Shown in pieces: positions 23,061 to 38,280 of a stretch of 64,000 nucleotides of DNA. Origin of the DNA: Penelope pileata (Eukaryota; Chordata; Aves; Galliformes; Cracidae); assembly GCA_013396635.1 (NCBI GenBank), contig WBMW01002341.1:1010268-1074267 (forward strand), given 5' to 3'. Positions within the stretch are counted from its first letter, which is position 1, and every line of letters begins with the position of its first letter. Below the pieces are notes generated by a model that saw only the letters and a list, made by a program, of their open reading frames with translations, was not told the DNA's origin and searched no databases. Both the position numbers and the translations under genes were made by a program.

Positions 23061-26000
23061 CTGTGAGAGAAGTAACTTCTGTTAGAAGCTAAGACATCGG
23101 CTTTAGAAATAAAATTGCATCTAGTTCATTTATACAATCTACTTGCCTCATAACACGAAGCTTGGATTCTGCTTTGTGTTACTCCACCGCAAGCGTTAAT
23201 TATTCTGCTCAGCCAGTGCAGCAACTGCAGTTTTCCATCAGTGCAGAGAACAGCAGTGTAAAAGAACCTGACTTTTGGTTGGAAGGTTTCATTACAGTGT
23301 CTTTATCCCATTTGATTACTTTTAAAGTTTTTCATCAATATAATTTTATTAGGAAGTATCTGGGCTGTGATTAAAAGTATTAGTTGATTTTATTTAGCAG
23401 AACAATCTGGGACTATAAGAAACACTGGATATTAGTTTTCAGATTGCTGCATGTTGGAGCTGAATCCCAAATATCATAAATAGTATTTCTGCGTTAGTTC
23501 ACATCCAAGTGCTGCTTGCCTTGGTGCAAACTGAAGCAAGGGAAAGAAAAGCACTTCGATAAATTTGGTAAAACTTCAGTGAAAATAAGTTCAAAATTAT
23601 CCTGAAATCGCCCACTCAACATGCTGCTTACTCATTTATGCATAAATCCACAGATACCATATATATATTTTTTTAAGCTGTCTTTTAACCCAGCAGGCAG
23701 CTAAGCACAACACAGTCATTCACTCATTCCACCATCCTCCAGTGGGATGGGAGAGAGAGAGAGAATCAAAAAAAAAAGAAAAAAAGAAACCATGTTTTTC
23801 TTCAGTGTCACTGAAATTCCCGAGGATTAGACTGGCCTCATGGATTTTTACCGTAAAACTTTAAAATTTTACCTTGGAGCAGAAGCTGGACCTCAGGTTT
23901 CCAGTCTATACTAAATGGCCCACTTTGGAGTCTACACTCTTGCTTACTGTTGTACACATTCTTCCACCCAATTAATCTTAACTTTTATATATTGGCATGT
24001 TCATCAAGAGGGATGGAGAAGTGTCTTTACCTCCCATGAAAGCACAGAATGGTTAAAAAAAAAAAAACTAATTTGCTGGGAGATGGAAGATATGGTCTGA
24101 AGATGCAGCTGACCTCCTGGTGGGCACTCAAATCGACAGGCTATGTGACATTAAAAGAGTAGTACCCTTCTCCTCACAGAAGAGCTGTCACTGCTTGGTT
24201 CTCTGGAAGAAAGAGAGCAGCATTTGTCTTCAGTCTCAGCTGTGCTTCTCCAGATGAAGCAAGAACTTCGCTGAAGCCTGAGTAAGCAGAACAAAGCTGG
24301 GATTTTAGACACACACTTAACATCTGCTAATGGCACACACTCAATGCCATGATCTCAGGCAAACCCTTGCTCAACTCATTGAATAATTTGAGTCATCTCT
24401 AGGGACTTTTGACTCTCCTCAAGCATTGCAAAGGGAGTATCATGTTTGCTCTGTTCTGCAGTTAAACCGCATGTCCACTTTGGCAGAGCTAGTGTTGCTT
24501 CTTCAGATAATTTAATAGTTTTTTAACCATAAACATTTTTGCATTGAAAATATCCGTACATGTAGAGTGCAGCAGCTGATGAGGGAGATTGCTCTCTGCT
24601 TCACTCCAGCTTCAGCCTATCCTTAAGACAAATTTGACATAAAGCAGGCAAGAATTGGTGTGGTCTCTCTAATTAAAAAAAGAAAATGAACATAACAGCT
24701 TTCTAGAGTTTCCTTTCCAGAATTGATTACAATATACAAATTAATTTATACACAAATAAAGCAAATACACCAGGATTTTCCTAGAACAAGAGAAATACCT
24801 TGTCGATGCAGAGCTCTAACCTTGGCCATTTCCCTCCCTGTACTGACTCTCAGATGTGAGGGAGACAATGACCTTAGGTTTTAAACTGACAGGCTGCAGT
24901 GCACACCAATCTTAGCCTGCAATAGATTCAGCTAAAAGTCAGTTTGGCTTAGGGAATGTCTATGGTATTTGGGAGACCAAACCATTCCCAAAGGCATAGA
25001 AATCAAAGACATAAGAGAACAACAGTTACTTACATAGCTTTTAAATCCAACACTAAGAAAAGCTTGGCTAAGCCCCAGAGTGAAGGTTCTGTCTTACTGC
25101 ATTTAATTTGGGAATGTGTGGCAAGCTGTGGACTAAGCAATCATTTCTGAAGGACAGAAATTTCCTGGATGCATTTTTAATCTGTTTGGTAGTGTGAAGT
25201 TCCCACACATATCTGTTACTGAGAAAGCTTCGTTAGCAACGCTCTGTGAAAAACAAACCAGTGCTGCCAGGGATAAGCACCAAAAAGCTCCCATGCTAGC
25301 TCATTTCTAGTATGTTGATCAATATCTTGTGGAAACTAGAAGGAAGCCAGGACTGTGACAAAAAACTAGAGCAGTAAGAAATTCCTCTATTGGTAGCACA
25401 CGTTAAAATCTGCACTGGGCTGCTTTATCACAGTGGAGGTTGTTTCCACAAAGAGAGATCATCATGAACCCTCCCAAACAGCAGGGTTGCAGGGAACTGG
25501 AAGAATGATGTTTACCTGAACACTGGAAGCAACCAAACCCCTCGTTATTATTAGGGGTAGATCATCAAATGCTGCTCATTCCTCCAGAGCATGAATCATC
25601 TCTGTTCTGCAGAGTCTGGTGCTACCTGACTACATTCAGTATGTGTTCCTCTTTCCTTTGAGAAAAATGGTTGCTTGGCTCGGCTGTACTTTTGTTCACA
25701 TCAGTCAGGAGCAGAAGAGAAGTCAAGATGCTTCTATTATGGCTTTGGTAGCAAAAAGAAGGGAACAGGGAAAGGAAAGGTGACCAGAGAGGAGCAAGGC
25801 ATCAAGCAGAAAGGAAACTGAAAGAGGCAAAGAACAGAGAGGTGACAATCAAGGGGACAGAGACAGATTCAGAAAGGGAACCCTGCACCAAAATTTGGAT
25901 TTACAACTTTGATTAGGCTGTCCTGGAGTATAGAATGACTTAATTTCAAGCTTTTCCTGACAGGGATTAAACTTCAATGAGTAGAACACCAGAACGAGGC

Positions 26001-29000
26001 CTACATTGCTTTATCTCCAGGTGGTTCCACAGAGGTCCCTCTTTCCTTGTACTGCATGCCTCTGCCAGGATGTACAGAAACAGGCAGAAGATGCCTGGTA
26101 AATCAAGTGTGCATCAGGGCTACCGCCAGACTCACAAAAATGAGATGAGAAGCCAGTGCATGCAGCAGAGAGGTCTGCCCACCTTCACTTTCTCATTTCG
26201 ATTTAATTCCTTGTATTTCCTGGATGTAGTAAAGGGTATGTACGGCATTTCAAGCATCACAGCCAGAAACAACCCATAATTACCAAGTTAATAAAACTGG
26301 TGGGTCTGTCAGACTGTGTAAGGAGCAATCTGCAGCTGCATGCTGGAATAATCAGACTAGCAATAGTTGATATTCCTCCCATCACTGTGTGTCTTATAAC
26401 TGCTGTTTCCATGGCAAATATACAGACTTGGCTTTCTACATCCACACTTTTCTCACTTCCCTTGTAGATATGTATTTCATGGGAAAAAAAGATTTTCTCT
26501 GTCTAAGCAGCTCAGTCTGGAGTCCGAGTCGCAGTTGCTTAAAGGGACAGTGGAAAACCATTTGCTTCTTTCAAGCAGAAGGAACATTGGGCAAGATGTG
26601 CAATGAACAAGTCTTACTAGATGCAATCAATATAAGAATTTCCTAGGACCATAAGGAACACACACGTCTATCTCTATTTTTTGTAGTGAGCTTTGGTTTG
26701 ATAATGATATTGCATTTCAGTGAGGAAAGAAAACAGATTTGCCTGATGTTTCCCTGCTGGCATCTCCATGCTTGGAGTGCACTGTGTCAGAATATAGCAG
26801 GGTCTTAATTTCATTAAGGTGTGACTCAGGGATAAGCTGAGTATCCCAGACCTGAACCAGTTAGCTGCATGCTGCAGAGGGATTGCAAAACTAGCACTCT
26901 CTAGATTGGAGCAGTCCTGTGGTACAGAGGTATTTTGTCCAGCTGGATCCGTAAACATGTTTTTAGATCAATAGGGTTGGTCGAAGAGCTGAAGATGCTG
27001 AATGCCTTCACAAGAGATTAATATAATCTGCAAGGACTGGCTGGAGCCAGTTTGCAGAACTGATTTTGATTTAAGCTGCTCAGTTTCATTCACAGAATTA
27101 TTTTTATCTACTTATAAAGATATTTGGGGATCTACATTCCTTAAAATCTGGCATCTGAAAATAAGGCAAATTAACTCTGGATGCATCTAGTGAGATCATA
27201 CGTCAATTTTCAAGTCAGAAAATGGTATATAGCCATGGGGAAAAATCTAAGAACTTGGATGTATTTTGTCAGAAAAAAGATTGCAGAACAGCTGAAACTT
27301 ACCCTTCCTTCTAGCCTTTGAGCCCAGATTTAAAACCTCCTATTCTTTAACTGTGTGCATGCTGCTATTTAAGGCTGCAATTTGTTTTTCCAGAAACCTT
27401 GGTAATATGTGAAGCTTACGTATATTGAAGGCTTCTCATAGTGCTCTGCTTTTTCAAGAAGGTCACTGTTCCAAGATCTAGGAGCAAACCCTCTGCTACT
27501 TACAGAGAAGCTTTCCCCATCATGTACAAAATACATTTGTGAGACTTTTCCCTGGCACATGCCACTAATTCTATTCCTAGAAAATTAGTTAGCATTCTTG
27601 ACATGCCCTGGGAGAAAAACCAAAGGAGAGCAAGAGGAACCTCTGTGTGTAATCTTGAATTTGAACAGCTGTAGATTTGTTGTAGTGACTGATTTTTTTC
27701 TTGGAACCAAAAAGCAAAGGAGGGGTGACTAACATACCATGCAATGGTTGCTGCAGCTGGGAGTTCAGATTTGGACTGGAGCCTGAAAGAGCCTAATTCA
27801 GGAAATAATGAGCTTTGGGATTGAGTGCTAAAATCTAAATATATGTATGTATGCTCATGTATAGCAGCCGTGGCACAATAAGTGCCACACAAGTGCTTGG
27901 GTTTGAAAGGTCTCTCTCTCTGAGCTGTATCAGAAAGAAAAACTGGAGGTTAGGAAAGGTCAAAGGATGTAAGAGCAAGCAGCAACTGATTTCAAATGGA
28001 AGATCTGGAAATCCTTGTACTAAGTGAATAAGCATGATTTCTGATTTCTCATTTCTCAAGCTGGCTTTTGTTTTGTTCACACTTTCAGACTGAATCCCCA
28101 AGAGCATGACAGTAGATCTACAGGAAAAAATTTATTTTCCAAAAACCGATTAGTAAAGTCTTATTTCATCAAAATGTTTGTGGTTTTTCTGTCAGAACAT
28201 CCACACATTAATAACTGTGCTTTATTTGCCATACCAGTCACCAATGGTAAAACGATGAAAGGGAAATAAAAAGAGAAACAAATTACAGAGAAAAAAAGCT
28301 TTCGAAATGGAAATCCCTCACAGAGTAAAACAAATGAAAGTGAATGTAAAATTGCTCCTCTTTATAAGCAAAGGAATTTAAATTTCAAAGGCTCTTGTAA
28401 AACTCTTTTCCTCTCTTCTATCAACTCTGATAGAGAGCTAGAGTGGAGATGAATTGAACCCGATATGCTTTATCATTTGTAGCTGAAAGGTAGGACCAGC
28501 TACTGAGGAGTGTAAGATCTCAGTATGACATTGTGCTCAGTGCTGTACTACAGGAGGTAGAGCAATATGGGCCCGTCTGATCTATCTTCTAGGACTGCCT
28601 TTAAAAGCTTATGAAAAGATCAGGCGACCTCCCTGATCCTTGGCAGGAAGGCACACATTTGCTTAAGTCTTCTACATAATACTCAGACATCGAAAAAGAA
28701 AAAGACATTTTCCAAGCATTAAGGAAATGGATTATTCAAACTTCATACAAGTGTAGCAAAGGGGCTTTGGAAGCACATCCTGCTGGAGCGCCCAATGCAA
28801 ACCTATTCAGGAATGAATCCCCAGAGGAATTAGGAGAGCCCAAGGCCTCACCTTCCCTGTAAAAGTAAAGCTTGATCCACTATTTCCCTTCCTTGATCGA
28901 ACAGGAAACACCTATAATGGAATACCCTGGTGTTTCATTAGAGGTCACATTGTTGAGCCACCCAGGATCCTTCAGAGACCTAGAAACAGCAAATTAGCAC

Positions 29001-32000
29001 ATAAGGTGCATTCTCCTTTCTGCTCATGACAAGATTTGAAGTGTAACAAAATGGAGAATTCAGGCAATCTAGTCTTTAATTTGGACGCAACACAACACAG
29101 GGCAGAGCAGTCTGTGCTGACAGTAGCAGACAAAGTAGCAGGGGAAAAGATTTAATGTGTGCTGCAGTCCTGCACAAGCCTTGCCAGTAACCAGGGCCTC
29201 TAATCAGGGGTGTTTCCAGCTGCTGGAGAGGGGGTACTGTGGTCTCATTTATTGAGAAAGAGCTCACTGTCAATGGTCTGCATTATGGATGAAAATCCAG
29301 GGAAAATGCAACAGAACAGAGTGGGTGACGCTGTGTCTGGCTGCCTGAGAAGGGCTCAGAGTCTATAAAATGGGCTGTATGGTCTGCTGGGAAATACAGG
29401 TCTGACAAAATTTACAAGGCACAGTAAAATGAAGTGACAGTGGCTTATTACTGGCTTTACACACTGCTTGAACTGAGCAGCACATTTTACTCTCATGGGG
29501 CAGGTAGGAGCCTGAGATGCTTGCAATTGAGCATGAGCTATGCTCACCCCTTGCAATAATGGAATTTTCCCTATGAGTCCCATTTCAATTTCTACATGTT
29601 CTGCTTCACTGTTGCTTTGCCATTGTGAGATACATTTGAGTTTCAATCAGTCCTAACTGATATATTTGAGAGATGGAGGGGCAGAAAAAATGGCAGCACT
29701 TTGGGATGGCAGCTGGTGCTGTACAATAAAGCATACATATCTAAGGCAGCCTAAAGGCACACACAGGAAGTCATTGTATGGTACATAGAAGAATACAGCA
29801 CCTGACTCAAGGTGCACAATGTCAAATAACCCACTGTGGCAGGCATCTAATAAGTTCAGGTAATGCATAGGCTGTATGCGTTGTCTGCAGCACAGCCCAG
29901 CATTCAGTCTCACTGCTGTCCAGATCAGGTGCAGGGTGGCAGGGTACAATGGATCCCTCCAGCCTGAATGCTGGGTCTCCTCCCTAGAGCCACAGCAAGG
30001 TGTTGGGAGGGAAGTAGGGGGCCCTAGTTTGGCAGGTTACATTTTGATGGTTTTCTCCCCATTTTGCGTTGCAAACTTTGTTTTTAAAAGAGGAACGAAC
30101 CATCTCTTTATTCATAGTAGTACAAGCTACTCTACTTTAGCAGTATATTTCTAGGGGTTTTTGAACCAGTCCTTCCTTTCATAACATATGGAAAACCATT
30201 AAAAATTAATGCACATTCACACAGGACTGGATGGAAGATAGGGGTACTGTAGACATGGGTGGGAGGGAAGTATACATTGATCGGTGGCAGGCTTATATTA
30301 CCATTACTTATCACTCAATTTCATCACGTAGAGTTGCTCTGTTCAAAGTTGATTTGTTTCTGGGACATTCAGATCATTGCTGTACCGTCTCCCCTACCTG
30401 CAGTCTCCTCAACCTGGCCTGTGATCAGGTTATACACAATAAATGGTACATCTGGCACAGAGCCAGGTATGTGTGCAATTCCCATTGCTCTGGCTCAAAT
30501 TATATATTCATTGTAAAGAACCTCACTTGCTCTCAAAACACAAGCTCTTGATTTTAGTCTCCTACAAAGGGAACACTATATCATCACTATTTCCTAGAGA
30601 ACTTGAGCATCAACAAGCCTAGTTGTTAAATGTCATGTGGTTCTGAATCCATATAAAAGATGATGAAAACAAGCCTTGCCAAAGCATCTCTTATGGTCAC
30701 TTAAGTTGTTAGTTGCTCTTGTGCCCTTTTCTCTAAGTTGTAATCATTGGGCTTTGTCAGAAGTCACCTCTGATGGGACAATTCTTGTCCTGAATATGAG
30801 AACACATCCCGCATGCGACTTTTAGGCTGTAGAAGTAGTCAGCTGGAGAACTCATACACAGAGAAAGCAAACGGTATGGTCCTTTATTTGTCAGGCTCCT
30901 CAGTGCAGCATGAGGGTATAGGGCAGGGGCCCCAGATGAGGTTACTCAGAACAGCTAAGGCTGTTGGTGCCCTTACAGCCCTGACCCTGTTCTCATTAGC
31001 CTGTAATAGGAAGGAATGCAAGCATTCCTACAGCCTGTTCGTGATAGCCCCAGCGCAAGGATGTTTGCTCATTTAAATAGCACACATCAGAAAGATCTTT
31101 CTTCTAGTGAAGCAGCTGTGTCACATGTATCCTTGTAGATCTGGAGACATCACAGTGCTCAGATATTGAGCTGAAATCACGTTCTCAAGATGGTGATGCC
31201 TTGAGCATACACAAATTATATGTTCTAGCATCCAGCATTGACCTGAGTGCTAATGCTGCAGTCAGTCTGAACTGTAATGCAGGGTTTGAGACTTTTCCCC
31301 TGCTGTTGTGATTACGGATTTCAGACAGTCTACTGATGGCAGAGAAAGAAAATTGGAAGAGCAAGAGCTGCTTGAAAGAGCAGGGCTGCCTGAGAGAGCA
31401 ATGCATTTAACAGTCCTGACAGAAACAATAAGCAAGCTGCAGTATTCCTTAGTAATTGCAAGGAGAGAGATTTTTCTTACAATAAAACTGTTGGTACAAG
31501 TCCACAAAGAATTATTTCTAGCTGAGAATCTAATGAAGACCAAATTGTTTTTCCTCAACATGTCTGCATAGGTATTCATAGAAAAACCTGTGTGAAGTGA
31601 GGAAACTCAGTCTGGGAGGCTGTATAGATAAACATACGCAAAACTCGGCTGTGCTAAAGCATGACATACAGCTTCCAAATTGAAATGCACACGCAAAGTA
31701 AAGGGCAGTCTCCATCCAAGGCTATTCTACTTTGACAGGCTTAGCTAGAGGAAAGGTTCATTTGCCTCCGTTGAAGCAGTGTATATGAGACATGCGGAGA
31801 GTCTCACAGAGCAGGCCAAGACTTCAGTTTGCTTGCCTCCTGTATACTGTTGTCTTCAAGTTCTAGCTTGGTTGAGTCATCCCAAGTCTAGTTTGCGACC
31901 TTCCCAGCATTCCTTCCAGACATATTAACTGCAGTTAACATTAGGAACTTGACTCCACGTTCCTTTACCACACTCTAAGCCCTGAGGTGCTGTGCCACCA

Positions 32001-35000
32001 CATTTCCTATCTGTTGTACTGTTAGCTACAACCTTACCTCTCCTTCTAATATACAAGATGCACATAGGGGGACATGAACGATACATCATTATGTTGCAGA
32101 TGAAGTGGTTCAACACTTGAGCAGACTCAAACAGTTTTATCGAAAGGATTAACACTTCTCAGTATTTGACCTCTTGCTATGTTCTTTCCAGTTTTTAGAT
32201 ACTGAATTCTCTAGTCAAAAATGCACCGAGTTCAATGAGAATTAGGCTTAGATGAAAATTTATCCTGGTTCTTTACTGTTACCTTAACAACCAGTACATA
32301 AACCTCACAACTAAAATCTCCATGTTAAGTGCCTCACTGTTCCACATATTTCCATTCCAAATATTCACTGAAGAGTGACACTGGAAATCAAGTATTGCAC
32401 ATAATTTGTATGTACCTGTTTTCCCCATAGGTATTCAAAATGGGAGGTACCAAGCATTTTGCCTGCCAAGTTGGTTTTTTTTGAATTTATCCAAAAAAAG
32501 TCAAAGGAGAACTTCCCGTTTAAGCAATTTAACAAAGTGAAGACAAGATTGTCTCATTGATTTAATCATTTTGCATTCTCCATTTTCTGCAACAACTTTG
32601 GAGAAGGATAAAGATTTTTAAAGAAATTTCCTTGAGAAGCAACCAGTAACCAAATTAACAACTGATTCTTAATTTCTTCCTAATTAAAAAACTTGTGCCA
32701 TGTTCTATGTTAGCTGTTTATGAATGGACATTTTTAGTTGACAACTGCAGATTCATTTCCTCTCCCTCATTTTTTCATCCTTTAAAAAAACATTCACTCA
32801 AAACTATAAAATTCTTAACAATTACACTTGTAGAAGTGCAACCACATGTATATTAACATGTAGTTCACTATATACTTAAATACAGTAAGGCTAAAAAACT
32901 ATCACATCCTACAAGATTTTGTCTGCAGGAAATCTGTAAGAAACAACTGATAGTTCCGGTTCAGAGATGCACCTTGTTGCCTACTGAGCAGAACTTGGTG
33001 TTTTTGAACATTTTGGATTAGGAAAATAGATGAAAAAGAAACGTTCAATGTCTTTCCATATAAGCTCAGGAGTCAATATTATACTAGCAGTATCAGAATT
33101 CCTGCACCATTGAAAATCTTTGTTAATTGGTAGTTTTACACAATACCTGAAGCTAACAATAGAACTAACCCCTATTTCCTCTCTTTGTCATGGAGAAATT
33201 GACTTAGACATAGAGGTATTACTGTTGCAGAATTACAATACAATAGCTGTATTTTACTGGAAATTCCACAAAGCTATACTGAATTGTCACACAGTATAAG
33301 GACATTATCTTCTACAATCCCACATTTTACAAAAAAATTGATCATAAAGAGATGTTCTCTTAGTGATATGAAATGAACCTTTTCTCATTCTGTAGCTGTG
33401 TGCATTTGTACAACAAGAACAGAATAAAAGGAAAGTGAGTTGTACAAAATGCACTGATGTATTCATTGTTCCATTACTGGAGAGCAGTGTCCTAAATTGC
33501 TTTAGCCCATATGGCTATATATTTTTTTTTTTATTCACAATTGTATTAGGACAGATTTGCCTCAGTCAATCTACATTGTTGTTTTAGATGAGATCAGGAA
33601 AGCACTTTTGGAGTGTAACTCCCACACTGCCTGACTTACTGGCTTGCATCACAGACCAGTCTCAAGTTATGCAGACTTCCCCTTTTTGGTGAAAGAAGCG
33701 CTCATTGTACTCACACATTCTGTCCATGGAACCAAACTAGAGCTAGTCTAGAATACCTTCATTCCAAATACATTGGTGCAGACACTGTGTCCCTAGCACC
33801 AGTTGTTTCTCTGAATGTAGCCTTCCTTACAATACCACACTACTTGTTAGCACAGACGTGGCCCAAGATGGCTTCTCAGGAAGGCCTTCTAGAAGGCAGG
33901 AAGATTGCAGCCTCTTGCAGAGCTACTGACTGCTCAGGGAGATGAGGTCCTAGCAAGGCAGGGCCATACAAGACATCCTAGAGCTGGAAGTCTGAAGGTC
34001 ACACAGTCTGTGGGATTACACTGAAGAATGGAGAGCAGCCAACAGGCCTCCACTGGGGCTGAAGAACTGCTCAAGGACCAGAGGGAAACGTACAGGGCTT
34101 GCTTGCTGCAACTCAAAGTCATTGAGTTAATTTAAAAACAAGTCTGGTATCAAGAGTCACTGCCAAGACATGATAGTCAAGCAGAAAGCTGGCTATGTAC
34201 TGTTTTTATTTTCTGTTGAGCTAATTGGTTGAGTTGACCTAATTGAATGGGCTTCACTAGTACGGGTTTTTGTCTGGGTTTTTAATTTTCTTTGGTCATG
34301 GGAGGGTGGTTTCTGTTGGTGATTTTGCCTAGATTTCACTCAAACCATCCCTGCCTTTTTGAGCATTTTAATCATCTTTAAAGAACTTCTTGGGGATAGG
34401 AACAAGGCAGACCCATATCAGTTTTGGCTGACTCAGTGCCTCATACTAGGCCACATGTAAAGTTAGTTTTGCAGTCCCCGAGAGGATTCAGTCTTCCATG
34501 GAGCTGGACTAAACGGTAGTCCTAATCAGACAAAATAGTCTAATGGAAGTTACTGAGGTCAAAAGCAGCCAAAGATGGTTTGAGGCAAAAAAAAAAGTGT
34601 CAAAAATGCAAAATCATTACTGTTCAGAAGGTTCTGGATGGGAGAAATAAGTGACTTATGGAAAAATCCAAAGACTGGAAATGCTGTTCTCAGGCTGAGA
34701 TAGCTTAATGAAGTGTCAAAATCTCATTTTCTTATTGATGGCATTAGTATCTCACAGCACAGATGACCCCCACAGAGTGAAATATTACATGCAATAGACA
34801 TGAGTAGCAATGACAGAAATGCAATCTTCTAAAATCACTAAATTGAAATAATACCCATTTTTTTAAGGTGTTTAGCACACTGATTTTAAGTTGAGAACAT
34901 CAGTCAAATTTGTTCAGCTTCTCAAATGAGCAGCTAAGTATGTTATCAGATACATTCTGAATCTGAACAAGCTCACTCATGATGGGGAATGCTTTCCTTC

Positions 35001-36604
35001 AGCAGAGCATTAAAGCTGATCACAGAACAAAGAAAGCTGCTTTTGGCTTTTGAATAGCAAGAGGAAATTCTTTACAATTCCAATTTGTGCACCTTTCAAG
35101 TACTTCTGAAAGACTAACACTTGAAGGGAGATTCCCAAGTACCTAGAAACACAGTTATGAAGACACCAGCAGACAACAGTATACAGAGGAGTATGTGCCA
35201 TGAACTATTGCTGGGATAGACATTAACAACATACAATACTAACAATGGATTGAAACATTGAAAATACATTGGCCTTCTGTAAACAGTTTATGTACAAACG
35301 CTTAGCATATATTTTGGCCAAATCATTGTTACTGCCATAAGCAGACTCTGCTGCTCCTAGCCAAACCAGTGCAGCACCACTTCAACAGCATGGAAAGGAA
35401 GAAGATACTGAATGGGTATGTGTGGTGTGCAAAAGGATGCATCAAGTTTAATGTCTTGACATACACCATTCTGAACAACTGCATAAGCAAGAATCTTGTA
35501 ATTGTATAGCAAATCAGACCATTCTTTGAGAAGCTTGAAATTACAGCAAAGGCAGCATCTTGCAGTACGTTAGCAACAGGTTGAACATGCGCAAACCCTG
35601 ACAGCAAACAGCAGAGAAGATTACAGTGGAAACCAAAAAGAAACCATCCATTCTAATCTAAGCTCATTGAGAAAGGAAGAAAAAGCTACAGCAATGCTGA
35701 ACTCTCATTTGCAGGGCAGTTGGTACCCAGGCAGGCAGCGACCTGTGATTATTGGCTGATGTGAACAGTTCACCTGTTTCCCTCACTGCTCCTTTTCACA
35801 TCATGCATCTGTGCTTTATTTGCCTATTTGTATCTTATCATGAAACCAAGATAATACGCCCTTTCGAGCAAACAGTGCTTCCTGATCACTCTGAATATTT
35901 CACAGAGAGGGACCACAAGACACAGATGACCTCCTGAGACACTGATTCTGCACAAGCCCTGTATCTGTTTCAAAACACTAAAGGAAATAGGTATTTTGTC
36001 CAAGGGAAATAGATTGCCAGTACAAAAGCAGACCAGTTTGTGAATAAAACCTTTTTCTGCAAATATCAGAGAAAGGACTAGTTTTTTGAAAAGGAGATCC
36101 AGCATTTTCAGGAAATAATTTGTATTTCTTACACAGAGCATAAAGCAGGAGAGCAACTACTGATGGCGTGAAGCACAGCAACAGATACTGAATATGCCTC
36201 AGAACAGAGAAAAGCAAATAATAACATAGAGAACAATTTTTCTTTCTTACAGCTTCTTATCTGTGATAATCTGAACAAAACTTAAGTATCTGAAACAACG
36301 TCAGACTTCTAGAAAGTGCTGACATGGATTGTGTTTCTTATTTTCATACTCCATAGTCCAGGCAGTGACTGTGTACAGTCATTGTTAATCCTTTTTCCTT
36401 CTAAAATCCACAAGGAAGTGTATATTTAACTTGGTCACAAGCAAGAGCAAGAACATTTGAGTTTAGATTTGAATCAAACCCTAACATGTATTGGCTAAAG
36501 CTAAAAACAGTACTTTTTATCAGTTAGCATCTGCCAAACCAGTATCATATGAATCTGAAGCTCACTACTATTTAATGTTTAATACTGATAATCATAAATA
36601 GTGA
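23061..36604. other. intergenic region between MMRN1 and SNCA, part 1
   Basis: About 13.5 kb contain no gene I can support. Apart from the truncated LTR at 23679, I see only AT-rich unique sequence, small homopolymers (for example T-runs near 33520) and purine-rich stretches near 25740-25870. None of the open frames (up to 130 codons at 27500-27892 on the minus strand) shows a domain, signal peptide with support, or splice context. Long-range enhancers or noncoding RNAs cannot be excluded from sequence alone. Confidence 0.6.
23679..23767 (-). mobile_element. truncated avian ERV LTR fragment
   Basis: TGTCTTTTAACCCAGCAGGC, then AGCTAAGCACAACACAGTCA, CATTCACTCATTCCACC and GTGGGATGGGAGAGAGAGAG match the reverse complement of the 3' end of the same LTR class as the 22589 element (blocks 'gtttaaccccagccggcaactaagcac', 'cgctcactc', 'ggtgggatgggggagagaatc'). 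Only about 90 bp remain, running into a (GA)n and A-rich tail. Confidence 0.75.
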
Positions 36605-36952
36605 TGACAGTTCTGCAAATGAAGAAGCAAAATCGCTTCTAACAGATTCTTTATGATACCAGGGAAAATACTCAAGGGTACACCAACAGAAACAAAAAGA
36701 AAGGTCAGACTCACTCACTGAGTGAAGAGCATTTTCAACTACACAGCACTCCTCTCAAGGATACAGCCTCAGATCTGAGATGTTCTCCCTTCAGTGGCTG
36801 GCCCTCATACAAGCTCAGGGCACTTCTGCCCCAGGCCCACTCCTTCTGGTCACAAGGGGAGCACAGCTGGGAACAGTTTACCTGTGCTCCCAGGGCCAAT
36901 CACACCCCTTGACAATCATCAGTTCAGGCCATGAACTAACAGTTTCCCTACA
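36605..36952 (-). mobile_element. LTR-like repeat, family A copy 2 (probable solo LTR)
   Basis: The 348-bp copy reads, on the minus strand, from TGTAGGGAAACTGTTAGTTC to GCAGAACTGTCA, giving TG...CA ends. It has the GGGAGCACAGG / CTGTGCTCCCC inverted repeat, a GAGCTTGTATGAGGGCCAGC block in the TATA position and an ATAAAG near the 3' end. It aligns with copy 3 along its whole length, including the 3' quarter (ATTTTGCTTCTTCATTTGCA versus ATTTTGTCTCTTTATTTGTA). No target-site duplication is evident. Confidence 0.7.
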
Positions 36953-38280
36953 GAAGTTATACGCAGTTTAGTCTACAATAAAAATAAACAAAATTAAAAT
37001 AGTATAGCTGTCTTACCATTTCATTACTCTGGTGTTTGTGTTACAGAGAGATTATAGAACTATGTCAAAATTTGTAGACTTAATTGCCTAAATGGAAAAA
37101 GGCTATTTGGATAACTAAATCAGTAGTGCTGGTTTTGGGTTGTTATAGCCAGCAATTCTGCAGACCCAGACCATTGTTCAGCTGCTTTGGGCAGCTGACC
37201 TCACTCTCCAAAACACTGAAATCTGGATATCCCTCTACCCAACAGTCTACTCTATCTTAGAGTCACTGATGGTACAAATGGTCTGGGAAGTAAGCACACC
37301 TGCACCAGGGCCTGATGAACTTTTATCCTAGTGGAGGTAGAACATCATTGCTGAAACTGACTGGCTTGAGCCATTTGAAATGACCTGATAGTTTGACAGC
37401 TTGTAGATTAGGCTTGGGCAAACACAGTTTCTACTCCAACTTTGACAAATGATGTCTTTTTCCACTTATATCCCATCTATAAAGAATTGTTTTCCCAACT
37501 CACATCTTCCACCTATCACTTCTCTTTTCATGTTCTCACTGCCCCTTCTTTTTCTGTACAACCTACTTGAGGGGTCCCCAGTGCCTGTCCTCACTAAACT
37601 TACTGCCTCCTGTTTGCCATCATCCGATGTCTCCTCTGAGTACCTGTGACATCTAACAGTTAATTGAAAGTATTCCATTCCCTCATTGCTCTTCTCGCAA
37701 GAGAAGTCATTCCCCAGATACCTTTTGACTTGCACCTCTTCTCTGGACAAACCCCTCACTAACAGACCTACACAAATTCAACTTGAGGGTGTGTCCTTTC
37801 ACCATGACTGCTACCACTACATCTGCTGCTTTGCATCCCTGTGTTCCACATGGCTTTGTCCCTTCCTTAACTAACTTGTCCCTTAAGTGATTTTTGAGGG
37901 TTCTTCTCCCACCTCCTAGGCATTGCTATAAATGTGAATGCTTTAAGCTACTTACAAATTGGAAAACCTAAAAGAAACTACAACAGATACTTAAATATTT
38001 TGTGGTAATAAAAATATAGACAAGAAAGTACAGGACTGGGGGATGGATAGCAGAAGATGGGAGTATGAAATACAACCCCAGTAAGTGATTGTACTTAATA
38101 AAAAAAATGGAGGCAAAAACAATTAAATGCAAAGTCTTATACAGGTATTTTCTTTACAATATTCTTCTACAATGCTGCTATTCTTGGTCCTTTCCGAAGA
38201 AACCACTAGATTACTTTTAGCATAGATAAAAATAAAATCATATACATAGTTAACTCTTCAAAAAAAGTGCTGGCAATTTG
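36953..38280. other. unique sequence between two LTR-like repeats
   Basis: About 1.3 kb lie between copies 2 and 3 of the LTR-like family. I see no primer-binding site next to either LTR, no retroviral gag or pol frame, and no gene. It is most simply ordinary intergenic DNA between two independent solo LTRs. Confidence 0.6.

Noticed and set aside
27500..27892. 130-codon minus-strand ORF in the intergenic region
   Set aside because: No domain, no splice or promoter context and ordinary AT-rich composition; consistent with chance.
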